Counted from the stretch's first letter, positions 54,116 to 63,214 are shown. The stretch is 64,000 bases of DNA from DATAUD01 sp035511075 (GCA_035511075.1 DATKFW010000015.1:1-64000); one strand, 5' to 3'. Program-made: numbers and translations. The notes: generated from the sequence alone by a model not told the origin.

Positions 54116-55282
54116 CTAGTGGCTTGGCGACACCTCGGCCGATTGGATGGATGCTGCCGCAAAATTCGTCGGGCTTACCGTCGCCCCGTCGCGAGCCTTT
54201 TGAAGGCCCTCGACCACGACGCGGTCCCCCGGCTTAAGGCCATGCTCGATTATCCAGAAGCCGCCGTCCCGCTCGCCGACAGTCACCGGTTGGATGTGGA
54301 CTTTATTTTCTTCATCCACCAGGTCAACTTGATAGGACCCTTGCAATTCCGAGACGGCTCGTTGCGGCACCAGCAGGGCGCCGTGTTCCGTATCGAATTT
54401 TACCCGCACTCGAACAAATTCGCCGGGCCGAAGCGAATTGTCGGGATTCGGAAAGAGCGCCTCCAATCGGAGCGCCCCTGTGGTCGGCCCAATTTCCCTG
54501 TCCGGCGCATAAATTCTGCCTATTCGGGGATAAACGGACCCGTCTGATAGGATCAATTGAATCTCCAACTCCCCAAGGCGCTTCTGGCGGTCGCTCGCCG
54601 TTAAGAACAGTTTGGCGAAGTTGATGTAAGCCTGTTCGGTGACATTGTAGTAGGCCTTGATCGGATCGATCGTGGATACCGTGGTCAATTCACCCGATCC
54701 AGGGCCAACAAGGTCGCCGATCTGTCCTCTCGCGATGCTGGCTATCCCGTCGATCGGCGAAACGATCCTGGTGAAGTCAAGATTCACCTGCGCCTGCTCC
54801 ACCTGGGCTTTCGCTGACAAAACGGCCGCCTTGGCTTCCAGATCTGCCTGGACGGCGTCGTCGTATTCCTCCTGGCTGATGGCCTTGTCCTTGACCAGCG
54901 GGGCGTAACGTTTTACGTCCAGCTCTGTCTTGCCAAGCCGGGCCTCGGCCTGGGCCTGTTCGCCTTTGGCCTGGTCCAGCACCGCCTGGAACGGCCGCGG
55001 GTCGATCTGGAACAACAGGTCCCCCTTCTTAATGTTGTCGCCTTCCCGGTAATCCTGGGTCAGTAAATAACCGGTGACCTGCGCCCGGATTGTGGCGTTG
55101 ACCAACCCATCGAGCGTGCCGATCCAATCGTGATAAATCGGCACATCGGCTTGCTTGACAGTTTCCACCTCCACCACCGGTGGCGCCGGTGCCGGGGGCG
55201 GCTTTTGCTTGCAGCCCGCGAAGCAAAGAAACAACACCACGGCCACGACGATCACGATTACAGTTCTTAGAAATGGGCTCAT
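54116..55282 (-). CDS. RND efflux periplasmic adaptor (AcrA/MexA type)
   Basis: 388 residues, lipoprotein: MSPFLRTVIVIVVAVVLFLC leads to the lipobox FAGC. Biotinyl-lipoyl-like halves 'GYLLTQDYREGDNIKKGDLLFQIDPRPFQA' (in parts), a helical hairpin (LDQAKGEQAQAEARLGKTEL...), 'SPIDGIASIARGQIGDLVGP', and the beta-barrel 'FVRVRVKFDTEHGALLVPQRAV'. It connects the permease to the outer-membrane channel. It starts 18 bp after the dps stop, so dps and the pump are likely one transcript. Confidence 0.95.
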   Translation of the reverse strand: MSPFLRTVIVIVVAVVLFLCFAGCKQKPPPAPAPPVVEVETVKQADVPIYHDWIGTLDGLVNATIRAQVTGYLLTQDYREGDNIKKGDLLFQIDPRPFQAVLDQAKGEQAQAEARLGKTELDVKRYAPLVKDKAISQEEYDDAVQADLEAKAAVLSAKAQVEQAQVNLDFTRIVSPIDGIASIARGQIGDLVGPGSGELTTVSTIDPIKAYYNVTEQAYINFAKLFLTASDRQKRLGELEIQLILSDGSVYPRIGRIYAPDREIGPTTGALRLEALFPNPDNSLRPGEFVRVRVKFDTEHGALLVPQRAVSELQGSYQVDLVDEENKVHIQPVTVGERDGGFWIIEHGLKPGDRVVVEGLQKARDGATVSPTNFAAASIQSAEVSPSH

Positions 55283-55300
55283 TGGATTTTCTTGGCGACC

Positions 55301-55822
55301 TCAATTGGCCGCTTGGGAATGCGCTTCCACAAACCACAGCCATTTGTCCACGCCGCGCGAGATTTCGGTGAAAATATCCGCCGTGTCCGCGTCCCCCAGG
55401 TCTTCTGCCTGATCAATTGTATTGCGGGCCTCGCGTCCGAAAGTGGACAACGCCTTGGAAACCGCTTCAACGTGTGCATGCCCATCCGCGATCGCCAACG
55501 GATACTCCTCAAGCCGGGAACGGGCCGCCGACACCCGCACAGTTCCCTCCGCCACGCCTCCCAGTTGCACGATCCGTTCGGCGATCAAATCCACATAGGA
55601 CTCCACCGCCTCGTCAATCGTGTCGAACAGTTCATGCAGCCCTATGAAGTGCGGGCCTTTGACGTTCCAATGGGCCTGTTTCATCTGCATTTGAAGATCC
55701 ACCGCGTCTGCCAGTCGCTGGTTCATCAGCAAATTGAGCTCCGAGCGCCGCTGTGGCTGAATGTCATTTTCGGTTTCGTACATTGTCGATGTCTGCTCAG
55801 TTTTAATGGTCGTTTTTTTCAT
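55301..55822 (-). CDS. dps: Dps family DNA-protection / ferritin-like protein
   Basis: 173 residues. The ferroxidase signature at the dimer interface is present: 'MKQAHWNVKGPHFIGLHELFDTIDEAVESYVD' read in parts, with His, Asp and Glu ligands in the usual spacing. The C-terminus 'VDKWLWFVEAHSQ' is typical. The protein forms a dodecamer that oxidises and stores iron using hydrogen peroxide and protects DNA. It is the first complete gene of the transcription unit leading into the RND pump (18 bp gap). Its start codon overlaps the stop of the small amidohydrolase-like fragment. An internal Met at residue 14 is an alternative start. Confidence 0.95.
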   Translation of the reverse strand: MKKTTIKTEQTSTMYETENDIQPQRRSELNLLMNQRLADAVDLQMQMKQAHWNVKGPHFIGLHELFDTIDEAVESYVDLIAERIVQLGGVAEGTVRVSAARSRLEEYPLAIADGHAHVEAVSKALSTFGREARNTIDQAEDLGDADTADIFTEISRGVDKWLWFVEAHSQAAN

Positions 55823-55944
55823 GGTATGGTGTCTTTTTGTTTATTTTCCTCAGAAGGCGAAGCAGTCGCAACCACTTCCCCAAAATCCTGCGTGGCGATG
55901 CGGCCGTTGTGAAGGATCAAATCGGCGATAATCGAGGCATTCAT
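55819..55944 (-). pseudogene. Fragment resembling the N-terminus of an amidohydrolase (YtcJ-like)
   Basis: A 41-codon frame opening MNASIIADLILHNGRIATQD. The 'ADLILHNGRIATQD' string is the usual first beta-strand segment of YtcJ-type amidohydrolases of about 550 residues; after it the frame continues with unrelated sequence (FGEVVATASPSEENK) and stops, its TGA overlapping the dps ATG. None of the metal-binding His residues are present. It is most likely the remnant of a deleted gene, or a reused start region; it could also be a chance match, being only about 14 residues long. Confidence 0.4.
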
Positions 55945-56345
55945 ATCAACGCCAGTTAAAAGGCGTTTCACAGCTAGGTTTGACAATTCGGATGATGGCA
56001 ACATGAATGGGTTGGTTCATGGGTCATGGCCGAGGCCAGAAGCGAAAGGTAAGGGATATGGAAAAATTTTTCAACATCGTCGTGCTTTTTCTCTCTTTCC
56101 TGTTGCGACATACGGGGTTCCATTGCGTTGACAAAGCACAACCACGATGGAATCAATGCACCCGCCGGGGCGGCCGCGTCTGGCTTCGCGTGGGGCGTAT
56201 GACAATTTTCGGGAGGGCGGAGCGCCACGACGCCTTAATTACTTCCAAGGTATAATCCGGTCCAATGGAAGAATTCTGTCCCACCCTTCGGGCGGCTTCG
56301 ACGACTTATCTGCTTTTAGTCCGTCAAATGCTCATGTAGCCTTGA
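55945..56345. other. Gene-free spacer upstream of the kinase, with a dispersed repeat
   Basis: This 401-bp divergent spacer must hold the promoters of the dps-pump unit and the kinase gene. It contains repeat copy 2 (56195-56284). Short open frames in it are not convincing. No tRNA, riboswitch or terminator is recognised. Confidence 0.5.
56195..56284 (+). repeat. Dispersed intergenic repeat, copy 2 (90 bp)
   Basis: Second copy of the repeat at 23287-23385, same strand, with about nine central bases missing and a handful of substitutions. The right boundary (CTGTCCCAC) is shared exactly, and beyond it the two loci differ, which defines the element's end. It lies 61 bp before the kinase gene. 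Confidence 0.85.
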
Positions 56346-59300
56346 ATGAGCAGATTTCAATCAGACGTGCCATCGCCCAAAAATCGGGAGGAAGCGCTCT
56401 TTGCGCTTGCGCTGGAGAAGCCGGCCGCCAAGCGCTCGGCATTTCTTGATCTCATGTGCGAAGGCGACCCCGGCCTGCGTCGGCGCTTGGACGTCCTGCT
56501 GGCCGCGCACAACAACCCTGAACCCGCCCCAGTCCCAGCGCCCGAGGCAACAATCAAGCTCGATATGCCCGAGGCCGAGGTTGAAGCCGTCGGCAAAACC
56601 ATAGGCCGCTACAAAATTCTTGAGAAGGTCGGTGAGGGCGGCTGCGGCGTAGTCTATGTCGCTGAGCAAACCGAACCGGTGCGCCGTCGCGTCGCCCTGA
56701 AGATCATCAAGCTGGGAATGGACACCAGGCAGGTCATCGCGCGGTTCGAGGCGGAACGCCAGGCACTGGCCTTGATGGACCATCCTAATATCGCCAAGGT
56801 GCTCGACGCCGGGGCAACGGACACCGGCCGCCCCTTCTTCGTCATGGAACTGGTCCGGGGCATCCGCATCACGGAATACTGCGACCAGGCCAATCTCACC
56901 ACCACGGAACGGCTCGATCTGTTCATCAAGGTTTGCCACGCGATCCAGCACGCGCACCAAAAGGGGATCATTCACCGGGACATCAAGCCGTCGAACATCC
57001 TGGTGACGATGCACGACGGGATACCGGTGCCCAAGGTGATTGATTTCGGCATCGCCAAGGCCACCGTCGGTCAGACGTTGACGGATAAAACCCTTTACAC
57101 GCAGCTCCAGCAGTTCATCGGCACTCCGGCCTACATGAGTCCCGAACAAGCGGAGATGAGCGGTTTGGACGTCGACACGCGCAGCGACATCTACAGCCTG
57201 GGCGTGCTGCTCTATGAGTTGCTGGCCGGCAGCACGCCGTTTGATGCGAAGGACCTGATGTCGCAAGGCATCGATGCGATGCGCAAGACGATCCGGGAAA
57301 AGGAACCGATCCGCCCCAGCACGCGCCTGGCGACGCTCACGGGCGAAGAGTTGACGACCACGGCCAAACGCCGGTCAGCCGAAGCCGCGAAGCTGCTCCA
57401 CCAACTCAAAGGTGATCTGGATTGGATCGTAATGAAGTGCCTGGAAAAGGACCGCACCCGCCGTTACGAAACGGCCAGCGGTCTTGCGGCCGATCTCAAG
57501 CGCCACCTGGAGAACGAGCCGGTCGTTGCGCGTCCGCCGTCGGCCACGTACCGATTTCAGAAAGCGATTCGCCGAAACAAGCTGGCTTACGCGGCGGCCC
57601 TCGCCGTGGCCGCGGCGCTGCTCGTCGGAACCGCTGTCAGTGTATGGCAGGCGAAAGTCGCGCTTCATGCACTGAGTGAAACGCAGAAGTCACGCCTTGC
57701 CGCCCAGGAGGAACGCGACAAGGCAACCTCCGCCCAGGCCGAAGCGGAAAGCCAGCACAAAGCGGCCGAAGAAGCTCGTCAATTATCGCAAGCGCAGGCC
57801 TATGCCGCCGACATCAGCCTGGCGGATGCGGCCCTGAAGGTCGGTAATCTCGGTCGTGCCCGCCAACTCCTGGACCAGCAGCGTCCAGTGCCCGGTCAGC
57901 CCGACCTCCGCAATTGGGAGTGGCGTTATCTGTGGCAACAGTGCCGTAGCGACGCTTCGCTGAAATTCCTGGTCCAGTCAAACGGCTTCGCCAAAGTGGA
58001 AGCATCCGGCGATGGAAGGTGGCTCGCTGTCGCTGGCTGGGTTGATGCCGGGATTTACATTTTCGACATTTCTGACCTGAAGGCGCCGAAGATCGCTGCG
58101 CGCCTGCCGCAAATGCCCGTTTGCTTTCAACTCGCCTGTTCCCCGATCGAACCGGTTCTCGCCTATGAAGATTCTAGCGGCTTTTCCACTACAAATTCGC
58201 ACGAGATTCACTTGTGGAACTTCGTAACCAAAATGAATGTTTTGACTCTGCGCTTGACCGACCTTTGCGCGGGGTTGGCCTTCTCCTCGGACGGTCAAAG
58301 CCTCGTGACTCTCGTCGAAGGATCGTCTGCCAATCTGACCCTCTGGCGTTGTTCTGATGGCGCGAGGATTGCGAGTTTTCCCGCCTTCAAATCGTCTCAC
58401 CAGATCGGCGCCAATTGTCTCGCGTTGTCCCCCGATCTTGGTGTCGCAGCCTACTGCGCGTCGTCGAACAAACTTTACGTCGTTGACCTGGCCAGCGGAA
58501 CGAATCGCTGGACAGCAAAGACCCGCGGCACGAATTCCGATTTTCAAACGGTTGCCATCTCGCCGGATGGAAAGCTGCTGGTTTCGGGGGAAGGGGCGGG
58601 TGAACCGCTCATGCGCTTCTGGGACCTGAACACGGGAGAGGAGTTGGGAGCGCCGATCGCCGCGCACGAAGATTGGATTGGCGCTCTGCGATTTCTGCCG
58701 GATGGCCGCACTCTGGTTTCTGTCGGGGGAGATCACACGGTCCGCCTTTGGGACGTTAGCGAACCGCGGAATGTCCGCGCTAAAGGGCGTCCCTTTCTCG
58801 GACAGGAGAGCGGCATCGAATCGGTTGCCGTGCTGCCCGACGGCAAGACCCTCATCAGCGGCGCCTATGATGGCTCAGTATGTGTGTGGGATGCCACCGG
58901 CGCGCGCCCCGACGATTCCCATTGGCAGGTCGTTACGCCAGTTCGGGTCAGAGCCTGGGAATTCGCGTCGGACAGCCAGTCGATTCTTACCCTCGACGTG
59001 AAGGGCCAGGTAGGCCAATGGCACGGGCCGCGTTTCGACACCAGGACCGCTCTATTTGACGTATCCCGCGACGGCACCCTCTGGGGCGACTTTTCCAAAG
59101 ACGCCCGGCTGTTCGTCAACGTCGCTACCAACGGCGTGGTCCAGGTTTACGACATGGAACAGAGAAAACTTGTCCGTCAATTCGGCTCCTATCCTGGCAT
59201 AGTCACGGGATTCGCTCGTCCGAAAAAGCTGCTTCTATATAGTCCGGCCGGCCTTGACGAATGGGACTTGGATACCTTTCAATTGCTCAAATCATGGAAG

Positions 59301-59810
59301 TTACCTGGATCGATTTATCAATCAATTGTCTCAGATGATGGAAATCGGCTTCTGAGCTCGGACTATAACGGAACCGTCACTCTCGCCAACCTCACTACCA
59401 GGCAGCGCACTAGCCGCCACCTGGACATCAACCAGGTCATTGGGATTCGCTTCTCGGCAGATGGAAACCGCTTTGCTGCCTCTAGCTGGCTGGGTTATGC
59501 GCGCATTTGGGATACTCAGTCCTTCCAACTCCTCGCAAGTATGGGAAGTCGTCGCATGCCGATAATAGTGCAGGGGTTTTTCCCGGATGGAAGCCGATTG
59601 CTAACCTGTGATCTTGGCGACACTGGCTCGGAACGGCTTCGGCTGTGGGACATTAAAACACAGCGCGAGCTGATCGTGTTTCCCGGAAGCGAGCATACAA
59701 TGATTTCTCCTGACGGCAATCTGATAGTATGCAGTGATGATAGCTCCATGGAATTCTACCGAGCGCCGACGCTGGCCGAGATCGACGCCGCGGAAGCCGT
59801 TGAAAAGTAA
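56346..59810 (+). CDS. Membrane Ser/Thr protein kinase with WD40 repeat sensor domain
   Basis: 1154 residues. Kinase domain at about 86-390: P-loop 'VGEGGCGVVY', ATP-Lys K119 (RRVALKI), catalytic 'IIHRDIKPSNIL' (D212, N217), 'VIDFGIAK' (D233), 'GTPAYMSPEQAE' activation-segment end, 'DIYSLGVLLYELL'. One membrane span at about 413-434 (LAYAAALAVAAALLVGTAVSVW), a helical Gln/Ala/Glu-rich stretch (440-490), then WD40-like blades to the end ('GALRFLPDGRTLVSVGGDHTVRLWDVSE', 'VAVLPDGKTLISGAYDGSVCVWD', in parts). All catalytic residues are present. This architecture is abundant in Planctomycetes and Verrucomicrobia; the ligand is unknown. Confidence 0.95.
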   Translation: MSRFQSDVPSPKNREEALFALALEKPAAKRSAFLDLMCEGDPGLRRRLDVLLAAHNNPEPAPVPAPEATIKLDMPEAEVEAVGKTIGRYKILEKVGEGGCGVVYVAEQTEPVRRRVALKIIKLGMDTRQVIARFEAERQALALMDHPNIAKVLDAGATDTGRPFFVMELVRGIRITEYCDQANLTTTERLDLFIKVCHAIQHAHQKGIIHRDIKPSNILVTMHDGIPVPKVIDFGIAKATVGQTLTDKTLYTQLQQFIGTPAYMSPEQAEMSGLDVDTRSDIYSLGVLLYELLAGSTPFDAKDLMSQGIDAMRKTIREKEPIRPSTRLATLTGEELTTTAKRRSAEAAKLLHQLKGDLDWIVMKCLEKDRTRRYETASGLAADLKRHLENEPVVARPPSATYRFQKAIRRNKLAYAAALAVAAALLVGTAVSVWQAKVALHALSETQKSRLAAQEERDKATSAQAEAESQHKAAEEARQLSQAQAYAADISLADAALKVGNLGRARQLLDQQRPVPGQPDLRNWEWRYLWQQCRSDASLKFLVQSNGFAKVEASGDGRWLAVAGWVDAGIYIFDISDLKAPKIAARLPQMPVCFQLACSPIEPVLAYEDSSGFSTTNSHEIHLWNFVTKMNVLTLRLTDLCAGLAFSSDGQSLVTLVEGSSANLTLWRCSDGARIASFPAFKSSHQIGANCLALSPDLGVAAYCASSNKLYVVDLASGTNRWTAKTRGTNSDFQTVAISPDGKLLVSGEGAGEPLMRFWDLNTGEELGAPIAAHEDWIGALRFLPDGRTLVSVGGDHTVRLWDVSEPRNVRAKGRPFLGQESGIESVAVLPDGKTLISGAYDGSVCVWDATGARPDDSHWQVVTPVRVRAWEFASDSQSILTLDVKGQVGQWHGPRFDTRTALFDVSRDGTLWGDFSKDARLFVNVATNGVVQVYDMEQRKLVRQFGSYPGIVTGFARPKKLLLYSPAGLDEWDLDTFQLLKSWKLPGSIYQSIVSDDGNRLLSSDYNGTVTLANLTTRQRTSRHLDINQVIGIRFSADGNRFAASSWLGYARIWDTQSFQLLASMGSRRMPIIVQGFFPDGSRLLTCDLGDTGSERLRLWDIKTQRELIVFPGSEHTMISPDGNLIVCSDDSSMEFYRAPTLAEIDAAEAVEK

Positions 59811-59908
59811 CGCCGGCGCCCATGAACCCGAATCGCAAGGAACTTTTTGCCCTTGAATCCAGCCACGCTCCGGCAAAGCATCAAACCCTGAGAACCCAAC
59901 ACAACCTG

Positions 59909-61633
59909 ATGCAAAACTGTCTGCTAATGGTTGTGCTGCTGGCGTTTCCCGCCATCGTGCAAGCGCAATTTACCTTTACGACCAACAACGGCGCGATCAC
60001 CATCACTGGATACGCCGAAGTCTCTGATTCGGTATTCGCGGTGACAATCCCCAACGAGACCAATGGATTGCCGATCACCGGCATCGGACCCGGCGTGTTC
60101 TCCTACGATTCCGTGGGAAGCGTGACCATCCCCGACAGCGTTACCACCATCGGCGGCAATGCGTTCTTTGAGTGTTCCGATTTGACCAACGCCACGATTG
60201 GCGACGGCGTCACCAATATCGGCGACAGTGCATTCGCTGGCAGCGGTCTGACCGGCATCACGCTCCCCGACACCCTCGTCGGCATCGGAGTCCAGGCATT
60301 CTCTGGCGCCGCGTTGTCCAACGTCACGATCCCCGACAGCGTCACCAGTATCGGGGCCTATGCGTTCTCTGGCTGCGCCAACCTGATAAGCGTCAACATT
60401 GGCGCCGGCGTTACGAGCCTTGGAATCCCCCCGTTCAATTTCTGCACCAATCTGACCGCGATAGCAGTGGATACAAATAATCCCGCCTATGGCAGCGTGA
60501 ACGGAGTGTTGTTCGATAAGAACCAAGCCACGCTCATCACATACCCGGGCGGGTTGGGAGGAAGTTACACGATTCCCGACAGTGTCAACACCATCGCGGA
60601 GTATGCGTTCGCCGGCTGCAGCGTGAGCAGCGTCACGGTCCCCAACAGTGTCACCACCATCGGAGACGCTGCCTTCATATCCTCCAGCCTTACCGGCGTC
60701 ACAATTGGCGCCGGCGTTACCAGCATCGGCGCTTCCGCCTTCGCGCAGACCCTTCTACTTGACGTCACGATCCCCAACAGCGTCACCAGCATCGGAGATT
60801 ATGCCTTCTATTACTCCCTCTCCCTGACTAACGCCACCATTCCCGGCAGCGTCACGGACATCGGAGACAGTGTGTTCGCTGACTGCGGCAGCCTGGCCAG
60901 CGCCACGATTGGCAACGGCGTCACCAGCATCGGATATGAGGCGTTCGCTGACTGCGCCAGCCTGACCAGCATCACGATTCCCGACAGCGTCACCACCATC
61001 TCGGATAATGCGTTCCAGAGCTGCGCCAACCTGGCCAGCGTCACGCTTGGCAACGGCGTCACCAGCATCGGATATGAGGCGTTTTTCTACACTTCCGTGA
61101 CCAACATCGTGATCCCCAACAGCGTCACCAGCATTGCGGAAAATGCCTTTAAGGACTGCGCCAACCTGGCCAGCGCTACGATTGGCAACGGCGTCACCGC
61201 CATCGGAGACTATGCATTTGCCGGCTGTCCCCTCCTGACCAGCGTCTATTTCATGGGCAACGCTCCCGCCGCTGATTCGACCGCGTTCCTGATAATCGGG
61301 GTTGACTCCCAGTTCTACTATGTCTCAACGGCCTATTATTTGTCTGGCACGACGGGTTGGGCGGCCTTCTCCGCCAACACCCTTATTCCGGCTGTGCCGT
61401 GGAACCCGCTGATTCAAACAAGCGACGCGAGTTTTGGCGTTCAGGGCAATCAATTCGGTTTTACCGTCACGGGTGCGACCAAGTCCCCCATCGTTGTGGA
61501 AGTCAGTACAAATCTGGCTTATCCCGTCTGGACTCCAGTGGCGACCAACACTCTCACCGCCGGTTCCTTCTTTTTCAGCGAAGCCCTGCAGACCAACATC
61601 TCCGGTCGTTACTACCGCATCACCTTGCCCTGA
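59909..61633 (+). CDS. Secreted BspA-type leucine-rich repeat protein
   Basis: 574 residues. The ATG at 59909 was chosen over one at 59822 because it opens a signal peptide (MQNCLLMVVLLAFPAIVQAQ). The mature protein is mostly 23-residue LRR_5 (BspA/TpLRR) repeats of the pattern 'IPDSVTSIGAYAFSGCANL', about 17 copies between residues 60 and 460. The last 90 residues are a beta-rich domain with 'GVQGNQFGFTVTGATKSPIVVEVSTNLAYPVWTPV', common at the C-terminus of verrucomicrobial exoproteins. It may bind surface or host molecules. It follows the kinase gene by about 100 bp on the same strand. Confidence 0.9.
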   Translation: MQNCLLMVVLLAFPAIVQAQFTFTTNNGAITITGYAEVSDSVFAVTIPNETNGLPITGIGPGVFSYDSVGSVTIPDSVTTIGGNAFFECSDLTNATIGDGVTNIGDSAFAGSGLTGITLPDTLVGIGVQAFSGAALSNVTIPDSVTSIGAYAFSGCANLISVNIGAGVTSLGIPPFNFCTNLTAIAVDTNNPAYGSVNGVLFDKNQATLITYPGGLGGSYTIPDSVNTIAEYAFAGCSVSSVTVPNSVTTIGDAAFISSSLTGVTIGAGVTSIGASAFAQTLLLDVTIPNSVTSIGDYAFYYSLSLTNATIPGSVTDIGDSVFADCGSLASATIGNGVTSIGYEAFADCASLTSITIPDSVTTISDNAFQSCANLASVTLGNGVTSIGYEAFFYTSVTNIVIPNSVTSIAENAFKDCANLASATIGNGVTAIGDYAFAGCPLLTSVYFMGNAPAADSTAFLIIGVDSQFYYVSTAYYLSGTTGWAAFSANTLIPAVPWNPLIQTSDASFGVQGNQFGFTVTGATKSPIVVEVSTNLAYPVWTPVATNTLTAGSFFFSEALQTNISGRYYRITLP

Positions 61634-61782
61634 CGCGCAAGCACGCGGAATGGCTTAGCCGCATCCATCCAGTCGAAGAACATGACAGGACGATTTTGAG
61701 ACAGGACGAAGGATGAATTACGCCCCACAGATCTCCCAACAAAACGGCGCGGGTTAATTTCTGATGCCACATTCTTTTTTCC

Positions 61783-61808
61783 ATCCTGTAAATCCTGTTA
61801 ATCCTGTC
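61783..61808 (+). repeat. Short tandem repeat ATCCTGTTA x3
   Basis: Three consecutive 9-bp units (ATCCTGTAA, ATCCTGTTA, ATCCTGTCA) in the spacer between the LRR gene and the VOC gene. Such ATCCTGT-type intergenic repeats are widespread in several bacterial phyla. The function is unknown. Confidence 0.7.
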
Positions 61809-61852
61809 AAAATTCAGTTCTTTAACTGCATCGCTCCGTATAGGCGGCATCC

Positions 61853-62338
61853 TCATTTTCCCTTGGGTTCCCATAGCTCGATGCGATTGCCTTCCGGGTC
61901 CATGATCCAGGCGAAGCGCCCGTAATCGGAATCCTGGACCTTCTCAATCTTCACGCCACTCTTGCGAAGCTGTTCCAGCATCCGATCCAGATTCGCCACC
62001 CGATAATTGATCATCAACGAAGACGACGACTTGCCCAAGTACGTTGTGTTGGTGGGGAAAATCGCCCACGCTGTGTGGCCCGCCTCCTCAGGATGATCCT
62101 TGTCGCGCCAGATGAAGTCGGCGAAGCCACCCTTGGATTGAATGCCCAGATTCTTGCGATACCACGCGGCCATCGCTTTGGGGTCTTTTACTTTAAAAAA
62201 CACACCGCCGATACCTGTTACCTTTTCCATTGGAAGCTCCTTTGCTTTAGTGGTTGTGTCGCCGGATTTCCGCTGTTGCGACGCGCAACCGCATACGACG
62301 ACTAATGTCAAAAAACTTGCAAGACGACGGATTCCCAT
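61853..62338 (-). CDS. VOC (glyoxalase/bleomycin-resistance fold) family protein
   Basis: 161 residues from the ATG at 62338, which opens a lipoprotein-like signal (MGIRRLASFLTLVVVCGC). An internal ATG at 62230 begins directly at the VOC domain (MEKVTGIGGVFFKVKDP) and has a strong Shine-Dalgarno, so a cytoplasmic 125-residue form may be the main or only product. VOC motifs: 'DPKAMAAWYRKNLGI', 'HTAWAIF', and the C-terminal 'RFAWIMDPEGNRIELWEP' with the metal Glu. Substrate unknown; this branch often includes small dioxygenase or lyase-like proteins. Confidence 0.85.
   Translation of the reverse strand: MGIRRLASFLTLVVVCGCASQQRKSGDTTTKAKELPMEKVTGIGGVFFKVKDPKAMAAWYRKNLGIQSKGGFADFIWRDKDHPEEAGHTAWAIFPTNTTYLGKSSSSLMINYRVANLDRMLEQLRKSGVKIEKVQDSDYGRFAWIMDPEGNRIELWEPKGK
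62237..62243 (-). promoter_or_regulatory. Shine-Dalgarno AAAGGAG before the internal VOC start
   Basis: AAAGGAG lies 6 bases before the ATG at 62230. Most genes here have weak or no such site, so it argues for translation from the internal start. It sits inside the frame of the longer form. Confidence 0.6.
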
Positions 62339-62393
62339 AACGTTCCGATCAGACACGAACGCGCGGGGCAATTCAACCCGCAAAGTCCGTCGC

Positions 62394-62921
62394 TCAGCCG
62401 GCGACAACCCCCTTGAGGTTGGCCAGGCCGCGTTCAAGGTTTTCTCCCATCAGGGTGTCGCAACTGACAAAGACCAGGATAAGCTTGAAAAAAAACGGCG
62501 CCTTGCCGTTCATGGTCCAGGTCACGATGGTTTGGGAACCTTCGGGCTTCAACGCGAACTCGTGGGTGTTGGTGCAACTGAACGGTTTGGTAAAATCGAT
62601 TTGACAGCGCACAAGATCGTTCGGTCGGCTTTCCGTGATCGTCATCTTGCCCACGCCCACTTTGCCGTTGCCTTCCCATGAGAAATTGGCGCCGCTGCCG
62701 GACGCGGGGCTGCCGTAGGTCAATTTCATGGTGGGATCGAGCTTCGCCCACGGCGACCATTCCACGAATTTGTGCAGGTCGTCCATGTAAGGGAAGACTT
62801 TGGCCGGCGCCCCCGGAATGGTCCCTTGGCGCTGAATGGACCATTCGTCCGGTTTGGTTGAAGCGATGAGGGCGATGATGCCGACGACCGCCACAACCAC
62901 GAGCAGAATGTACCAAATCAT
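62394..62921 (-). CDS. SRPBCC family protein with N-terminal membrane helix
   Basis: 175 residues from the ATG at 62921, preceded by a GGAAGG site 7-8 bases upstream. The N-terminus is a single hydrophobic helix (MIWYILLVVVAVVGIIALIA), then a START/SRPBCC domain: 'RQGTIPGAPAKVFPYMDDLHKFVEWSPWAKLDP', 'YGSPASGSGANFSWEG', 'VTWTMNGKAPFFFKLILVF' (in parts). This 'polyketide cyclase-like' layout is common. It probably binds a small hydrophobic ligand. The frame is open upstream to 63203, but that part looks random. Confidence 0.88.
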   Translation of the reverse strand: MIWYILLVVVAVVGIIALIASTKPDEWSIQRQGTIPGAPAKVFPYMDDLHKFVEWSPWAKLDPTMKLTYGSPASGSGANFSWEGNGKVGVGKMTITESRPNDLVRCQIDFTKPFSCTNTHEFALKPEGSQTIVTWTMNGKAPFFFKLILVFVSCDTLMGENLERGLANLKGVVAG

Positions 62922-63214
62922 AATTTTGCCTTCCGGCTCATGATCAACGGTTGTATACTTGAATGTAAAGCCGACGGTACATTTATTGAAGCGCAAAATT
63001 TCAATCCCTCGGGCGGTGCCCGACCGCTCCATCTGCATTTTCAGATCTGCGCAAACACCATGCGCCCAGCTTGGCTGATTCGCGGGCAAAATCGGGCGTT
63101 TTCCGCAATGCAACAGCACCGAAGTAAAACGAGCACATCCGGTCAAGAGCCATTCAGCTTGCGGCATGGCGCGCCGCTTGGTCATGCATCTAAAAATGCC
63201 CATTTGTTCGATAA

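Noticed and set aside
60160..61260. Regularly spaced DNA repeats of 69 bp, looking like a repeat array.
   Set aside because: They are the codons of 23-residue leucine-rich repeats in one continuous reading frame; not CRISPR and no cas genes.
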